This document shows positions 26,793 to 36,300 of a stretch of 64,000 nucleotides of DNA, piece by piece. Source of the DNA: a virus. Below the pieces are notes generated by a model. The model saw nothing but the letters and a program-made list of their open reading frames with translations, had not been told where the DNA came from and ran no database searches. The stretch covers positions 1 to 64,000 of IMG/VR virus record IMGVR_UViG_3300023174_000090. One strand, given 5' to 3'. How positions within the stretch are numbered: position 1 is the first letter of the stretch; every line of letters starts with the position of its first letter. A program made the position numbers and the translations under genes.

Positions 26793-27024
26793 TGTTATTG
26801 GTCAGCACTAAATCTACAGATTTTCTGACACAATTGCAAGGATTAAATACCAATGTTTCTACATTTCTTCCAACATGACCTCTTTTATAGCATTTTGAAC
26901 ATGCTTTAAACTCTTGTTTGAGAATTATTTGTCCATTATTCAATATAGGTACATCTTTTTCCAAAATTTCGTAAAAAGTTCCGGAAAACACACTAAATAT
27001 TTTTTTTGTATTATTATTTTGCAT
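26776..27024 (-). CDS. Small zinc-ribbon-like protein
   Basis: 82 residues. Two cysteine pairs, Cys42/Cys45 (ACSKC) and Cys63/Cys65 (PCNC), flank the turn YKRGHVGRNVETLVFN. This is a plausible zinc ribbon, although the second pair is C-x-C. The N-terminus is a short beta-rich segment and the C-terminus is asparagine-rich. Function unknown; the overlap with the helicase start suggests joint translation and possibly partnership. Confidence 0.5.
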   Translation of the reverse strand: MQNNNTKKIFSVFSGTFYEILEKDVPILNNGQIILKQEFKACSKCYKRGHVGRNVETLVFNPCNCVRKSVDLVLTNNNANNN

Positions 27025-27367
27025 CTATTGTTAGAATTTTATTCCAAAATTTATTGGAATTGTTTTTATTTGAATAAATTTTTAATAAGGGTTCTGTTTC
27101 GGGGGAATGTTTTGTAAGGGTTTTAATTCTATAATCAAAATATACCAAACAGTCATCCTCATGAATTTCTACATCAAATGGAATGGGTATTTCTATTTTT
27201 TCTTTATTCTTTTTTACTGTATCTATTATAAGTGTAATGTGAAAGTTTTTTTGATAAAAAAGTATTAACTTTCCCCGTTTGAACGATTTTTCAGAAAGCT
27301 CGAGTGATATTTGTTTTTGTAAAAGAAACATACACGCTTCTTCGAGTTTTGTTTTGTGAATATTCAT
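27014..27367 (-). CDS. Unknown conserved-looking operon protein
   Basis: 117 residues. Lysine-rich, with alternating beta strands (KLILFYQKNFHITLIIDTVK, IPIPFDVEIHEDDCLVYFDY) and the C-terminal KFWNKILTIDAK. No family was recognised. Its ATG overlaps the stop of the WYL_2 gene as ATGA, and its end overlaps the zinc protein by 11 bases. Confidence 0.5.
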   Translation of the reverse strand: MNIHKTKLEEACMFLLQKQISLELSEKSFKRGKLILFYQKNFHITLIIDTVKKNKEKIEIPIPFDVEIHEDDCLVYFDYRIKTLTKHSPETEPLLKIYSNKNNSNKFWNKILTIDAK

Positions 27368-27747
27368 TTTTGCATAAATGTAGCTTTTTGAGCCGCTGTC
27401 ATTTTTCCTAATACTTTATCGAAGTATTCCCAAAATTTTTCTTGAGGTTTAGTGGGGATAGCTGAAACGACAACTGTAGATTCAACTGGTATATTTCTCC
27501 AATCTTGAAATAATAAATCCCAAACCGTCAATAAACCCTTAGATTCCGCATCGTATTGTGGAATTTTTGTTGGTGGTTTGAAATTTAAAATCTCTTTTCC
27601 CATAACAGAGTTCAATAATTCAGCATCTAGGGTAGCCAACATTCTTCTTGATCTTGGTATTCCAACCAATCGAAGTCTTCGGTTGAATTTTAATTCAACC
27701 AGATTAGAATTGCATAGTTGTTTTAATCCCCCTAGAGATAATTTCAT
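27364..27747 (-). CDS. WYL_2 (Sm-like SH3 barrel, DUF2693-type) protein
   Basis: 127 residues from ATG 27747. The upstream in-frame TTG at 27768 is rejected because ATG 27747 overlaps the preceding stop as ATGA. The pattern LKQLCNSNLVELKFNRRLR, RSRRMLATLDAELLNSV, then LTVWDLLFQDWRNIPVESTV matches phage proteins with the WYL_2 / DUF2693 Sm-like beta-barrel: V-x-E-x-x-F-x-+-x-D-G, RRMLATL, V-W-D-x-x-x-x-x-W-R-x-x-x-V-x-x-I. Such domains may bind nucleic acid or nucleotides. Its role is not established. It is translated with the cochaperonin upstream. Confidence 0.55.
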   Translation of the reverse strand: MKLSLGGLKQLCNSNLVELKFNRRLRLVGIPRSRRMLATLDAELLNSVMGKEILNFKPPTKIPQYDAESKGLLTVWDLLFQDWRNIPVESTVVVSAIPTKPQEKFWEYFDKVLGKMTAAQKATFMQK

Positions 27748-28130
27748 TCGGATGTATTTGATTCGCAAATACCAAATATTCTCGCTTCATTTAAGAACAC
27801 TATATGTTTCAATCCATTTAAATTAGAAACTTGTATTCCTCGGTCGTTTGGGAAAACAATGTTATCCCCTTCTTTAACGGTTCGGCAGTTGGGTCCAGCT
27901 AGTAAAACCTTGCCAACTCTCCATACATGGTTTACGGCGTTTATAGGAACCCACATGCTTCCTCGTTTTACTAAGTCTCCATCCTCATTTATATCTGAAA
28001 ATTGAACCATGAGAATATCATCTAAAACTTTAGTTAGTTTCCATCCATCGAGTTCAAATTGACTGCCTTTGTAGTTATCAATCTGTACTAATCCACCAAT
28101 TAGGTCTTCTTGTTCGGGTCTTTGTATCAT
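27744..28130 (-). CDS. 31: GroES-like cochaperonin (gp31-type)
   Basis: 128 residues. The core runs LDDILMVQFSDINEDGDLVK RGSMWVP, then WRVGKVLLAGPNCRTVKEGD NIVFPNDRGIQV, ending IVFLNEARIFGI. This follows the GroES pattern (D-x-x-L/V, G-x-x-x-P, G-x-V-x-x-x-G-P, V-x-x-GD-x-V-x-F, E-x-x-I-x-A/G-I). T4 gp31 (111 residues) replaces host GroES to let GroEL fold the large gp23 capsid protein. A gp31-like role here is inferred. A TAAATA lies 10 bases upstream of its ATG, so late re-expression is possible. Confidence 0.7.
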   Translation of the reverse strand: MIQRPEQEDLIGGLVQIDNYKGSQFELDGWKLTKVLDDILMVQFSDINEDGDLVKRGSMWVPINAVNHVWRVGKVLLAGPNCRTVKEGDNIVFPNDRGIQVSNLNGLKHIVFLNEARIFGICESNTSE

Positions 28131-28139
28131 AATTTATTT

Positions 28140-28556
28140 TTATTTATTAATGTAATTAAAATCTGCAAGTAGTTTTTTATATTCCAAGATTTCTCTATTA
28201 GAAATTTCTAAATGTATATGCATATTATCATCAGTATGTAATACGTCATCTATATTATTAAAGTTTTCATTTTTAGGGGCAACGTTTTTTTGTTTTTGAA
28301 TGTATTTAATATTTCTAGTGTTTTGAGGTATTATCTTTTTCAATAATCTCAAATTATCATACTTCAGAGAACATAATCCTTTTTTTGTTAGCCACCTATT
28401 TGTTGTTAGGTTGAGTATATTTGCAGATATACCATCAACCATGGAAACCCACCTATTAATAATAAATTGAGAAGGAAGATCAGGCTCCTCAATTTCTAAT
28501 ACACCTTTCTTTTTAAGAACAAAGTCTAAATTTTTAAAAAAATTATCGGATTGCAT
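28140..28556 (-). CDS. Possible clamp loader small subunit gp62
   Basis: 138 residues. The segment NLDFVLKKKGVLEIEEPDL PSQFIINRWVSM, then DNLRLLKKIIPQNTRNIKYI QK, has the layout of phage gp62 proteins (helix, P-x-x-F-x-V-N-R-x-x-S, later a Y-x-x-L-x-x-x-x-x-K-x-x-R-x-x-K-x-x-K stretch). The genome encodes gp44 and should also have gp62. Identity is too low for certainty and the length is short (T4: 187). Its start overlaps the upstream glycosyltransferase gene by 14 bases. Confidence 0.45.
   Translation of the reverse strand: MQSDNFFKNLDFVLKKKGVLEIEEPDLPSQFIINRWVSMVDGISANILNLTTNRWLTKKGLCSLKYDNLRLLKKIIPQNTRNIKYIQKQKNVAPKNENFNNIDDVLHTDDNMHIHLEISNREILEYKKLLADFNYINK
28141..28146 (-). promoter_or_regulatory. 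Possible late promoter element TAAATA (for gp31-like gene)
   Basis: Minus-strand TAAATA, 10 bases upstream of the ATG at 28130, overlapping the end of the upstream gene (stop at 28140). Confidence 0.4.
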
Positions 28557-29217
28557 ATTTTTGCTTGAATTTTATAGAACTGTTAAACCATTCAGGAGAA
28601 TTCATACTATTTCCTAATCCGAAATGTGTCACTTTAATGGGATAAACTCCTATTTTAAGTTTATTTTGATTGGCAGTCAAGCAAAAAGAAATATCATAAT
28701 GATGGAATTCAAAATCCTCATCAAATTTTGTATTTGTTTCTAAAAGACGATTTACATTAACTCCTATAAATAAACCATCGATCAATAATGCTCTTGATGG
28801 CGTTTTTCCAAATGGTGTTGTCCAAAATAATTTATCATGTGAATGACAAACCTCCCCTACAAAATTATTTCTAGGAGACATTAAGTGCCAAGCGGACATT
28901 TCACTGTTAACATCGCAAGATTTTGTTCCCGCAAGTCCTACGATATCATATTTTTCAAATGCGGAGCACAATTTCTCTTTAAAAAACAAATCTTCTATTA
29001 TCACATCATCATGTACAAATACTAAAAATGTATCCTTATTACTTTCGCTTATGAATTGATTATAAATTTTCGGAAGTCCTTGTTTATTTTCATAAACAAT
29101 ATGCGAATCTGAAAATTTTAATAACTTATCAAGGGTTAAACATATTTTTGATTTTTCTTTAAATTCTTTTTCGTTATATGGAGTTGCAATTACAAATTTG
29201 TATTTAAAATTATTCAT
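28543..29217 (-). CDS. Glycosyltransferase, GT2-like (Glyco_tranf_2_5 type)
   Basis: 224 residues. GT-A fold elements: NFKYKFVIATPYNEKEF, DTFLVFVHDDVIIED (DD at the DxD position), the ALLIDGLFIGVN strand, EFHHYDISFCL and VTHFGLGNSM. This order matches the short glycosyltransferase family typified by Glyco_tranf_2_5. The substrate is unknown. Unlike the other GT genes of the window it is read from a sigma70-like promoter (TTGATT, 16 bases, TATAAT), so it is probably early. That would suit modification of DNA or intracellular targets rather than virions, but this is inference. Confidence 0.7.
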   Translation of the reverse strand: MNNFKYKFVIATPYNEKEFKEKSKICLTLDKLLKFSDSHIVYENKQGLPKIYNQFISESNKDTFLVFVHDDVIIEDLFFKEKLCSAFEKYDIVGLAGTKSCDVNSEMSAWHLMSPRNNFVGEVCHSHDKLFWTTPFGKTPSRALLIDGLFIGVNVNRLLETNTKFDEDFEFHHYDISFCLTANQNKLKIGVYPIKVTHFGLGNSMNSPEWFNSSIKFKQKYAIR

Positions 29218-29224
29218 GTTGTAG

Positions 29225-29236
29225 TAAATATAAATA
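29225..29236 (+). promoter_or_regulatory. Tandem late promoter elements TAAATA-TAAATA (for 29250-30149)
   Basis: Two abutting TAAATA elements at 29225-29230 and 29231-29236. The second is 13 bases from the ATG at 29250. They overlap the early promoter of the opposite strand. Confidence 0.5.
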
Positions 29237-29263
29237 TTATAGCAATAAAATGAAAAAAATCAA
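29236..29263 (-). promoter_or_regulatory. Sigma70-like promoter for the GT2/helicase operon
   Basis: Minus strand: TTGATT (complement of 29258-29263), 16-base spacer, TATAAT (complement of 29236-29241). The ATG at 29217 is 18 bases downstream. It overlaps the start region of the plus-strand gene at 29250. Confidence 0.6.
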
Positions 29264-30149
29264 ATCAACAACAAAAAATATTCATAAAACATTTACTGAA
29301 TCCTCATCCCATCGATCAAAAGATTCTACTGATTATATCAAATTAGCACAGACTCCGGAATATGGTTCGTGTACTGTTGAATACAAAAGAAACAATGTTA
29401 TTGTTATAACCCCGAAAGACCCAAGTATACCAAGAAGAACGGTTCATGCTGGACAAAAAGCAGAACACCCTCTTCGTAGGTGGTTGGCTGCTATGAAAGA
29501 TTATGTAGAAACTGGAAAAAAAAGTTCTGCTTTAACTGCACCTTCGGAAGTAAGTAGTGTAGTTCCAAAAAAAGAAATTAAATCCATTGAAAATATGTCA
29601 AAAAAGGAAAGAAAAGCTCATATGAGATCACAAAAAGAATTTAGAGAAGGTATTTTAAATATTATAAAAGGTTCTAATGCAAAAGATTGTGATATTCCTT
29701 TTATTAAATCATTTTATTCTAGCCTTATAAAAGAACAGGAAGAAGAGGTACCTGCCTCTGATGTTCTCGATCAAAAAACTCCTGATGATTTCACACCAGA
29801 TAGAACTCGAAAGGATTATGAAGATTCTTTAGAGCCACAAACTGATAAAGAATCATTCGATATTGAGGGATTAGATCCAAATATTTCTACTGAAAGTATT
29901 AAAAAAATCAAAGAGTGGTCTGGTAAATTAGATAAATTTGCAGAATTTTTAAACGATCCTACAGATCAATCCTTACATAAAATTCTTGCCGATAATGATA
30001 AACCGGGAAGTTTGCTTCGTGGTATAACTAGAAAAGCATCTGATTCTATTACTCGTATTGCAGGAGAAATTGAAAAGTTAAAAGAAGTTTTAAATTCTTT
30101 TATTATCATGGCTCCCAAAAAATTAAGAGATTCAGAACAATTGCAATAA
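29250..30149 (+). CDS. Unknown late protein
   Basis: 299 residues. The N-terminal 80 residues include a folded-looking segment (SCTVEYKRNNVIVITPKDPS, HPLRRWLAAMKDYVETGKK). The middle is charged and acidic (DQKTPDDFTPDRTRKDYEDS), and the C-terminus is a helix-rich region (IKKIKEWSGKLDKFAEFLND ... ITRIAGEIEKLKEVLNSFII). I do not recognise the family. The pair of late promoter elements suggests a virion or assembly protein. It converges with the gp61 primase gene, leaving 2 bases between stops. Confidence 0.55.
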   Translation: MKKIKSTTKNIHKTFTESSSHRSKDSTDYIKLAQTPEYGSCTVEYKRNNVIVITPKDPSIPRRTVHAGQKAEHPLRRWLAAMKDYVETGKKSSALTAPSEVSSVVPKKEIKSIENMSKKERKAHMRSQKEFREGILNIIKGSNAKDCDIPFIKSFYSSLIKEQEEEVPASDVLDQKTPDDFTPDRTRKDYEDSLEPQTDKESFDIEGLDPNISTESIKKIKEWSGKLDKFAEFLNDPTDQSLHKILADNDKPGSLLRGITRKASDSITRIAGEIEKLKEVLNSFIIMAPKKLRDSEQLQ

Positions 30150-30151
30150 AT

Positions 30152-31111
30152 TTAATACATATTATCTATAATAGTATTAAAATGTATTTCATCTAGATTT
30201 TCAGAAACCGCCCATTCGTTAAAATCTTTGTATGGAACATCTATCCATTTAAAAATAGATTCTCCGTTCATTACTTTCGACTTTGTGAGTTCTTTTGAAG
30301 TGCTATCCACCTTTGGATTATCTAAAACCCACACCTTTTTATGAAAAGGAAATGCGTTTAATTGAATTTTTTGCTTTTCTGTTAAGGTCAACCCCGCAAC
30401 GGCAACGCCATTTTTAACCATCATCGCATCAATTGGACCTTCAAACAAAAATATATATTCAAAAGTAGGGTCTACTCTTTCAATTCCAAATAAACTCTTT
30501 TCGTGTCCAATTTTATTTAAATACCTAGGCTCGGAACCATCTAAAGAGCGGGTTTGATAAAATATAATCTTTCCAGACAGATCATAATACGGAATACAAA
30601 GCCTATTTGAATGAATAAAATCTTTAAATGATATAAAATACAAAGGACTTCTATTGATAGCGGTGTCGAGTTTTCTACTTTTTATATAATCCAAAGATTT
30701 TCTAAAAAACTCATTTTTATTATAAAAATTATTCTGTTTAGAATCTAAAATATTTACAGAATCATATGGAAGACTTTCAATTTTCTTGTTAACCGTCTTT
30801 TTTTGTTTGAGAATAATATGCCTTGATATGTCTATCGAAGATTCACCGCAATACAATTCCTGAATAATTTCTTCTTTAGATAAAGCGCATATTTCGCCTA
30901 TCCAATTGATATAATTCCAATGTTTTGAACAATTAAAACAAAAAAAGGAGTTACTTTCTGGATAAAAAAACAAACGTTTCTTTTTTAACCAAGACTTGCC
31001 TTCTCTACACGATGGACATGAACCATTATATGTATTTGTAAACTTATTATACGTGGGGTTTCCTGCGTGGGAATAGAATTTTTCTACAATATAGCTAGTC
31101 TTGTTGTCCAT
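30152..31111 (-). CDS. 61: DNA primase gp61
   Basis: 319 residues (T4: 342). An N-terminal zinc-binding domain with Cys32, Cys35, Cys58 and Cys61 (SCPSC, FFCFNC) is followed by a linker and a TOPRIM domain: FLFEGPIDAMMVKNGVAVAG (221-240, Glu224) and WVLDNPKVD (261-269) for the acidic metal-binding residues. It makes RNA primers with helicase gp41, which is encoded at 60484. The start is preceded by the best sigma70 consensus promoter of the window. Confidence 0.9.
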   Translation of the reverse strand: MDNKTSYIVEKFYSHAGNPTYNKFTNTYNGSCPSCREGKSWLKKKRLFFYPESNSFFCFNCSKHWNYINWIGEICALSKEEIIQELYCGESSIDISRHIILKQKKTVNKKIESLPYDSVNILDSKQNNFYNKNEFFRKSLDYIKSRKLDTAINRSPLYFISFKDFIHSNRLCIPYYDLSGKIIFYQTRSLDGSEPRYLNKIGHEKSLFGIERVDPTFEYIFLFEGPIDAMMVKNGVAVAGLTLTEKQKIQLNAFPFHKKVWVLDNPKVDSTSKELTKSKVMNGESIFKWIDVPYKDFNEWAVSENLDEIHFNTIIDNMY

Positions 31112-31122
31112 TATAATTTTGC

Positions 31123-31151
31123 ATTATAGAACAACCTCTTTAGTTTGTCAA
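31123..31151 (-). promoter_or_regulatory. Consensus sigma70 promoter for gp61 primase
   Basis: Minus strand: perfect TTGACA (complement of 31146-31151), 17-base spacer, perfect TATAAT (complement of 31123-31128). The ATG at 31111 is 11 bases past the -10, leaving a leader of about 5 bases. Confidence 0.8.
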
Positions 31152-31153
31152 TT

Positions 31154-31978
31154 CTACTTCTTCCAAAATTTTCTACCGAAATAATCTTCTCTATCACCCC
31201 AAGAAGACATGTCATCATTGTTTGTGGTGTCTACTGTTCTTTTAAAAGTGTCTTCTATTTCAGGGCTATCGTCGAGTGGGTTTGAGTCGCCTTCATCTAA
31301 GTCTGGATCTAAAACCGGAATGTCATCAGATTCAGAATCTCTTATATAAATTTCATTTCCTACTTTATCTATAATGCCTTTTGCAAGCATGGAATCCAAT
31401 ATATCTTCTGAGTTAGGAAACTGGGCTTCTATGTCTCTGACTGTTGTGGTTTCTTCTGATTGTTTTATAAAATTATATATAGAGGATTCAGCGGTTGTCA
31501 TTCCCCATACATCTTCCTCGGATTTAATCATTCCTGTATATTCAGAATCATTTTCGAAAGAATCTTCCATTTCTTCTCCTTTTGAGGCCAATCCATATTC
31601 TTTATGAACAATTAAATTTATAATAGATTTTGCAAATCTTTCTACATATGTTTTTCTCTTTTCTCCTTTATAGGAATAAAAATTATCTAAAATACTTGAT
31701 ATTAAACCTCTTAAAGATGTAAAATCTGTTGGGCTATTTTCTTTAATCGATTCTGCTATCTCTCGAAGTGTAGATTTTATTTGATTTGAATCTAGATTTC
31801 CGTATCGAGGACTACCTTCCCAGCTTGTTATTAAAACATCAAAGTCTCCATCATTTAATTTTTGAAGCATTTTATCTGCATTTATTTGTATTAATGCAAA
31901 TTTATCAATATTAGATGTTCTTGCTTCTTTTAAATAATATTCTTGAGTGTAGTGTTCAATTAAAGTATCAAATTTCAT
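31154..31978 (-). CDS. Unknown late acidic protein with winged-helix-like segment
   Basis: 274 residues. The N-terminus MKFDTLIEHYTQEYYLKEAR resembles the short amphipathic leader common on T4-like late proteins. A segment near residue 165-215 (AESSIYNFIKQSEETTTVRD IEAQFPNSEDILDSMLAKGI IDKVGNEIYIRD) has the layout of a small winged helix. The C-terminus is strongly acidic, then ends REDYFGRKFWKK. Function unknown. A late promoter element precedes it by 9 bases. Confidence 0.5.
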   Translation of the reverse strand: MKFDTLIEHYTQEYYLKEARTSNIDKFALIQINADKMLQKLNDGDFDVLITSWEGSPRYGNLDSNQIKSTLREIAESIKENSPTDFTSLRGLISSILDNFYSYKGEKRKTYVERFAKSIINLIVHKEYGLASKGEEMEDSFENDSEYTGMIKSEEDVWGMTTAESSIYNFIKQSEETTTVRDIEAQFPNSEDILDSMLAKGIIDKVGNEIYIRDSESDDIPVLDPDLDEGDSNPLDDSPEIEDTFKRTVDTTNNDDMSSWGDREDYFGRKFWKK

Positions 31979-31987
31979 ATTAAATAT

Positions 31988-31993
31988 TATTTA
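31988..31993 (-). promoter_or_regulatory. Late promoter element TAAATA (for 31154-31978)
   Basis: Minus-strand TAAATA, 9 bases upstream of the ATG at 31978, lying over the end of the upstream kinase gene. Confidence 0.5.
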
Positions 31994-32635
31994 TCTATTA
32001 GGAACGTAAATATCTGAAATTAAACTTTGATCTTCTTCATATGCTTTACCTTCTAAGGTTAGATACATTTCTGTAAGTTTAATTCTTTCTTCTCTATTTC
32101 CAAATATTTCTATAATCGGAGGAGTGTCTTCTACAGGAAAAATTCTTCCATCTTGTTGTTGATATGATTTTAAAAATATTTTAAATATATTATCAATTTC
32201 TTCTCTATAAATCAAATCATCATCCCGCATCTCGTCTTTTTGAAAATCTACGGGAGAAAATTTTGTTATAGGAAAAAAGAAAATAATATCAAAGGACTTT
32301 AATGCTTCTCGTACTATAATCCTAGATTCATCCAAGTTTTTATCGGATATTTTACCATTTAAATTCAACCAACTAGAATATGCCAGATTATCTAAAATAC
32401 ACCTATCGAATATTACGTTATCTGTCCTAGAATATTGCTGTGATTCGTCCAAAAGAGCATTTAAAATTTCTCTCTGAGACTCTTCTGTTCCGTTTTTTGA
32501 GTGTGCGAGGTTTTTATCTTTAATAAAATCCCTATAAGTTTTTTCTGGAGTCTTATAATTTGTCCATTTTTTAAGGAAATCTTCAATGTATGTGCTTTTT
32601 CCTTGGCAGTGTGTTCCTGATATTGCTATTTTCAT
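31991..32635 (-). CDS. P-loop nucleotide kinase-like ATPase (AAA_28/NadR-like)
   Basis: 214 residues. The N-terminus carries a Walker A motif ISGTHCQGKST (5-15). Further elements are VIFDRCILDNLAYSSW (the DR-x-x-x-D-x-x-A-Y pattern of NadR/AAA_28 kinases), FDIIFFFPITKFSP and a C-terminal helical lid with Arg residues. It likely phosphorylates a small molecule such as a nucleotide or nucleoside. The actual substrate cannot be read from the sequence. It follows a small gene 2 bases upstream on the minus strand and overlaps nothing functional downstream except the late promoter. Confidence 0.65.
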   Translation of the reverse strand: MKIAISGTHCQGKSTYIEDFLKKWTNYKTPEKTYRDFIKDKNLAHSKNGTEESQREILNALLDESQQYSRTDNVIFDRCILDNLAYSSWLNLNGKISDKNLDESRIIVREALKSFDIIFFFPITKFSPVDFQKDEMRDDDLIYREEIDNIFKIFLKSYQQQDGRIFPVEDTPPIIEIFGNREERIKLTEMYLTLEGKAYEEDQSLISDIYVPNR

Positions 32636-32637
32636 AA

Positions 32638-32901
32638 TTAAATTCTGGTTTGTAGTTCTGGAAAATATTGTAAAAATTCATCTTCACCTACGTTACAGGA
32701 AGAATCCATTTCTACATTTTTACATAAAATGTTAGGATACGAAGATCTAAGTTTAATTGCTAAATTAGCAATTGTGTCATATTCTTCTTTATACCAATTG
32801 CTTGTTATAGGATACAAAGAGGAATATAATAAAGACTCTAGTAAAATTCTGTATTCGTTTTCAGATAAATTTTCAATATTCATTGATTTGAATATTAACA
32901 T
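32638..32901 (-). CDS. Small unknown protein upstream of kinase
   Basis: 87 residues from the first ATG. A second ATG at 32883 gives MNIENLSENEYRILLESLLY and may be the true start, since the conserved-looking part begins there. Mostly helical: SENEYRILLESLLYSSLYPI, WYKEEYDTIANLAIKLRSSY. No family was recognised. It ends 2 bases before the kinase ATG, so they form one unit. Confidence 0.45.
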   Translation of the reverse strand: MLIFKSMNIENLSENEYRILLESLLYSSLYPITSNWYKEEYDTIANLAIKLRSSYPNILCKNVEMDSSCNVGEDEFLQYFPELQTRI

Positions 32902-32925
32902 ACTTAAATTTAAAAATCAAATATT

Positions 32926-33273
32926 TTATTCAGTTTCCGGAATTGTTTCTATTTTTCCCAAAAAAGTCATTAATTTATTTTCAATTTTATTTAATAATTT
33001 TAAATCATCCGTATCTATAGTTATATTTGATAATGCTCTTTGTTCTTCAAAATCAGAAGATAATGATTTGTATATAGCTTTTTTAAGTGCTTTTAACAAA
33101 GTTTTATATTTTATAACATCTAATGCAACGTCTTCTTCTTCTGGAAGTGCGCTATTGATTGTATCATCCATTTGCAATGGTGATATTTCAACGGGATTTT
33201 TTTCTTTTTTATCAGAGTTTATGTCATCTTGCTCTTTTAATACAGATTCTAAAAGTTTTAAAAATTTGCTCAT
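32926..33273 (-). CDS. Small acidic late protein
   Basis: 115 residues. MSKFLKLLESVLKEQDD is the amphipathic opening common to small T4-like late proteins. It is followed by a polar linker and a helical half (DVIKYKTLLKALKKAIYKSL ... DTDDLKLLNKIENKLMTFLG). No catalytic motif is present. The start is 8 bases from a late element shared back to back with the giant fibre gene. Function unknown; possibly a minor virion protein. Confidence 0.5.
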   Translation of the reverse strand: MSKFLKLLESVLKEQDDINSDKKEKNPVEISPLQMDDTINSALPEEEDVALDVIKYKTLLKALKKAIYKSLSSDFEEQRALSNITIDTDDLKLLNKIENKLMTFLGKIETIPETE

Positions 33274-33281
33274 TTAAATAT

Positions 33282-33307
33282 TATTTACCCTAACCTTGAG
33301 GTAAATA
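33282..33307. promoter_or_regulatory. Divergent late promoters between small late gene and giant fibre
   Basis: Minus-strand TAAATA (complement of 33282-33287) is 8 bases from the ATG at 33273. Plus-strand TAAATA (33302-33307) is 13 bases from the ATG at 33321. This is the second back-to-back late promoter pair of the window. Confidence 0.6.
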
Positions 33308-33320
33308 TAGATATTAATAT

Positions 33321-36300
33321 ATGGCTTCAAAGAAAATTAGTCAATTACCATTAAACACTTCAAGTTTACCAACAAGTGCTGTTATAATAACAAATATAGG
33401 AGGTGTTACGTACCAATCTCCTCTTTCTGCATTAGTAGATCCTTCCCCCTATAAATTTTCTAATACAAATAGTAATGCAATTATTCCAAAATTAGGAAAT
33501 AATACTTCTTCTGGATATTATTCAAATGTTTCTGGTGGTAGTTATAATATTGCTTCTGGAAATTGTTCAAATGTAAATGGTGGTAGTTTTAATACTGCTT
33601 GTAAGGGTTTTTCAAATGTAGCAGGAGGTTATTGCAATACTGCTTCTGGATATTATTCGAATGTAGCTGGTGGCATGAATAATACTGCGTCCGGAGATTA
33701 CTCTAGTGTTTCTAATGGTCTTGAAAATATTTCTTCTGCAAATTATTCAAATATAGTTGGTGGTGTTTTAAATACTGCTTCTGCATATGCTTCAAACATT
33801 GCTGGGGGTTGGGGGAATAACGCCTCAAACGATTATTCAAACGTTGCTGGTGGCAGGTCTAATACTGCTTCTGCATGTTATTCAAACGTAGCTGGGGGTT
33901 ATATTAATACTGCTTCTGGATGTTATTCAAACGTTGCTGGAGGACGTAATAATACTGCTTCTAATTATATTTCGAATGTTGCGGGTGGTGGTTATAATAC
34001 TGCTTCTGGATATTATTCAAATATTACTGGTGGTTATGGTAATACTGCTTCTGGATATTCTTCAACTATTGCGGGTGGTTTTTGTAATACTGCTTCTGGT
34101 CGTTATTCTTCAATTTTAGGCGGACGTAACAACAATACCAACAACCAATGCAATACGTTTATTTTAGGTTCTAATATAACAGCAAATGCACAAGATACTA
34201 CATATGTAAATAATTTATTTGCTACTAATAATATTGTAATTCAAGGTTCTTTGAGTGCTGCTGGAGGTGCGACATTTGCAGATACTGTTTTTACAACCAC
34301 TAGCGCATTAAGTGTTGTTAATTTAGGTGTTGGTCCTGCTTTATATGTATATCAAGCATCTGGTCCGTATGATGTTGCTTCATTTGTTGATGGAGACGGT
34401 ATAGAAGTTTTACACGTTGGTAATGCAAATTTTGGTCAAACCGGAAAAATTGGTATAAATCAAAGTTTTCCTAATAAAGAATTAACAGTTACTGGAGAAA
34501 TCAGTGCAACTGGAATTATTTATGCTTTAAGCGGAAATAGTTCTAGTTGGAATTCTGTTTATAATTCAGTTTTATCAAATTCTGCTAATAATGCTTCTAT
34601 AAATTATGTAAATTCCAATTATCTTCCATTAACCGGAGGAACTATAATAGGTGAGGTTAATGTTCTATCGGGATTGAACGCGGGTTATGGAAATTTAACA
34701 CTAGAAATAAATGAAAATAGTGTTTCTGTATATGGCCCGTTAAGTTCTAACAATACAATTTATGATTCTGTTGGAAATTCAACAGAATGGAATTCTGTTT
34801 ATACTACAGTATATAATACTTCGGCTGATTGGGATTCTACATATACAAATCAAACAAATTATTTACCATTAAGCGGTGGAACAATAACAGGTGACGTTAC
34901 TATTTTATCTGGTTTAGAAGTTGGGTATGGAAATTTAACACTAGAAATAAATGAAAATAGTGTTTCTGTATATGTACCGTTAAGTTCTAACAATGCAATT
35001 TACGATTCTGTTGGAAATTCAAATCAATGGAATTCTGTTTATACTTCTGTTCTAAATACGTCTGCTAGTAATGCTTCTATAAATTATGTTAATTCTAATT
35101 ATCTTCCATTAACCGGAGGAACAATAACAGGTCCGGTTGAAATAAATGCATCAGAGGTTGATAATGTATTAAAATTAAAAGGAAAGTATGGCGGTTATTT
35201 AGACATAGTATTAACCGATGAGTCTTTTACAGCTGGATATCCTGCTCCGGTTGGATCTATTGGATCATCCGGTGAGGGATTTTCTGTAAAATATGGAGTA
35301 GGAGATACTCAATGGGGTAAGGTTGTTTATAGTACTAATTTTGACGAGGGCGATGAAGCTACTATTAAAAATCTAAAACTAGAAAAATTAAAAGATGGTA
35401 ATAACAATTTTGTTTTAGATACGACTGGTGGGTTTAATGTTTATAATACTGCTAATTCAAATAAAGCTATAGAAATTGTTGATAATCAACTTTTATATAA
35501 TGTTTCTAATGAAGTAGTATTAGATTTTACAGATAAATTTTATATTAAAAAAAACACAAGAATAGATGCAGATGTTACTATTTTTGGAAACCTTACATCA
35601 ACTGGCACTCAAACATTTGCAAATACTATATTCTCGACAACAAGTTCATTAAGTGTTTATCATGTTGGAACCGGACCAGCATTATGGGTCGGTAACTATG
35701 GAACTGGTGATATTGCTTCCTTTTATGACTTAGATAAAAATATAGAAATTCTTCATGTCGGAGGAAATGATGGAATATTTCCTAATGTTGGTGTTAAAAC
35801 ATCTTATCCTAATAAAGATTTTACAGTTAACGGAGAAATTAGTGCTTCTGGTGATATATGGACATCTGGAAGAATTATTTCTGATATTATCGAAACAGGA
35901 TCAGGAAGTATTACACTCTTTGTTTCTTCTGGGCTTGTTGGTATTAATACAGAACTTCCAAATAAATCTCTTACAGTTAACGGAGAAATTAGTGCTTCTG
36001 GTGATATATGGACATCTGGAAGAATTATTTCTGATATTATCGAAACAGGATCAGGGAGTATTACACTCTTTGTTTCTTCTGGGCTTGTTGGTATTAATAC
36101 AGAACTTCCAAATAAATCTCTAACAGTTAACGGAGAAATTAGTGCTTCTGGAATTATTTATGCCTTAAGTGGAAATAGTTCTAATTGGAATTCTGTTTAT
36201 TCATCATGGGAAACTGCATCTGCAACTTCTATTGTTTCTTACAATGATACTAGATTTTCAAAACTTTCTAGCCAAGCATATAAATTAACATATCCTAGGC

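Noticed and set aside
35755-36123. Plus-strand overlapping ORF in another frame inside the giant fibre
   Set aside because: Leucine-rich only because of a shifted reading of the repeated stalk; it follows the DNA duplication and has no start signal.
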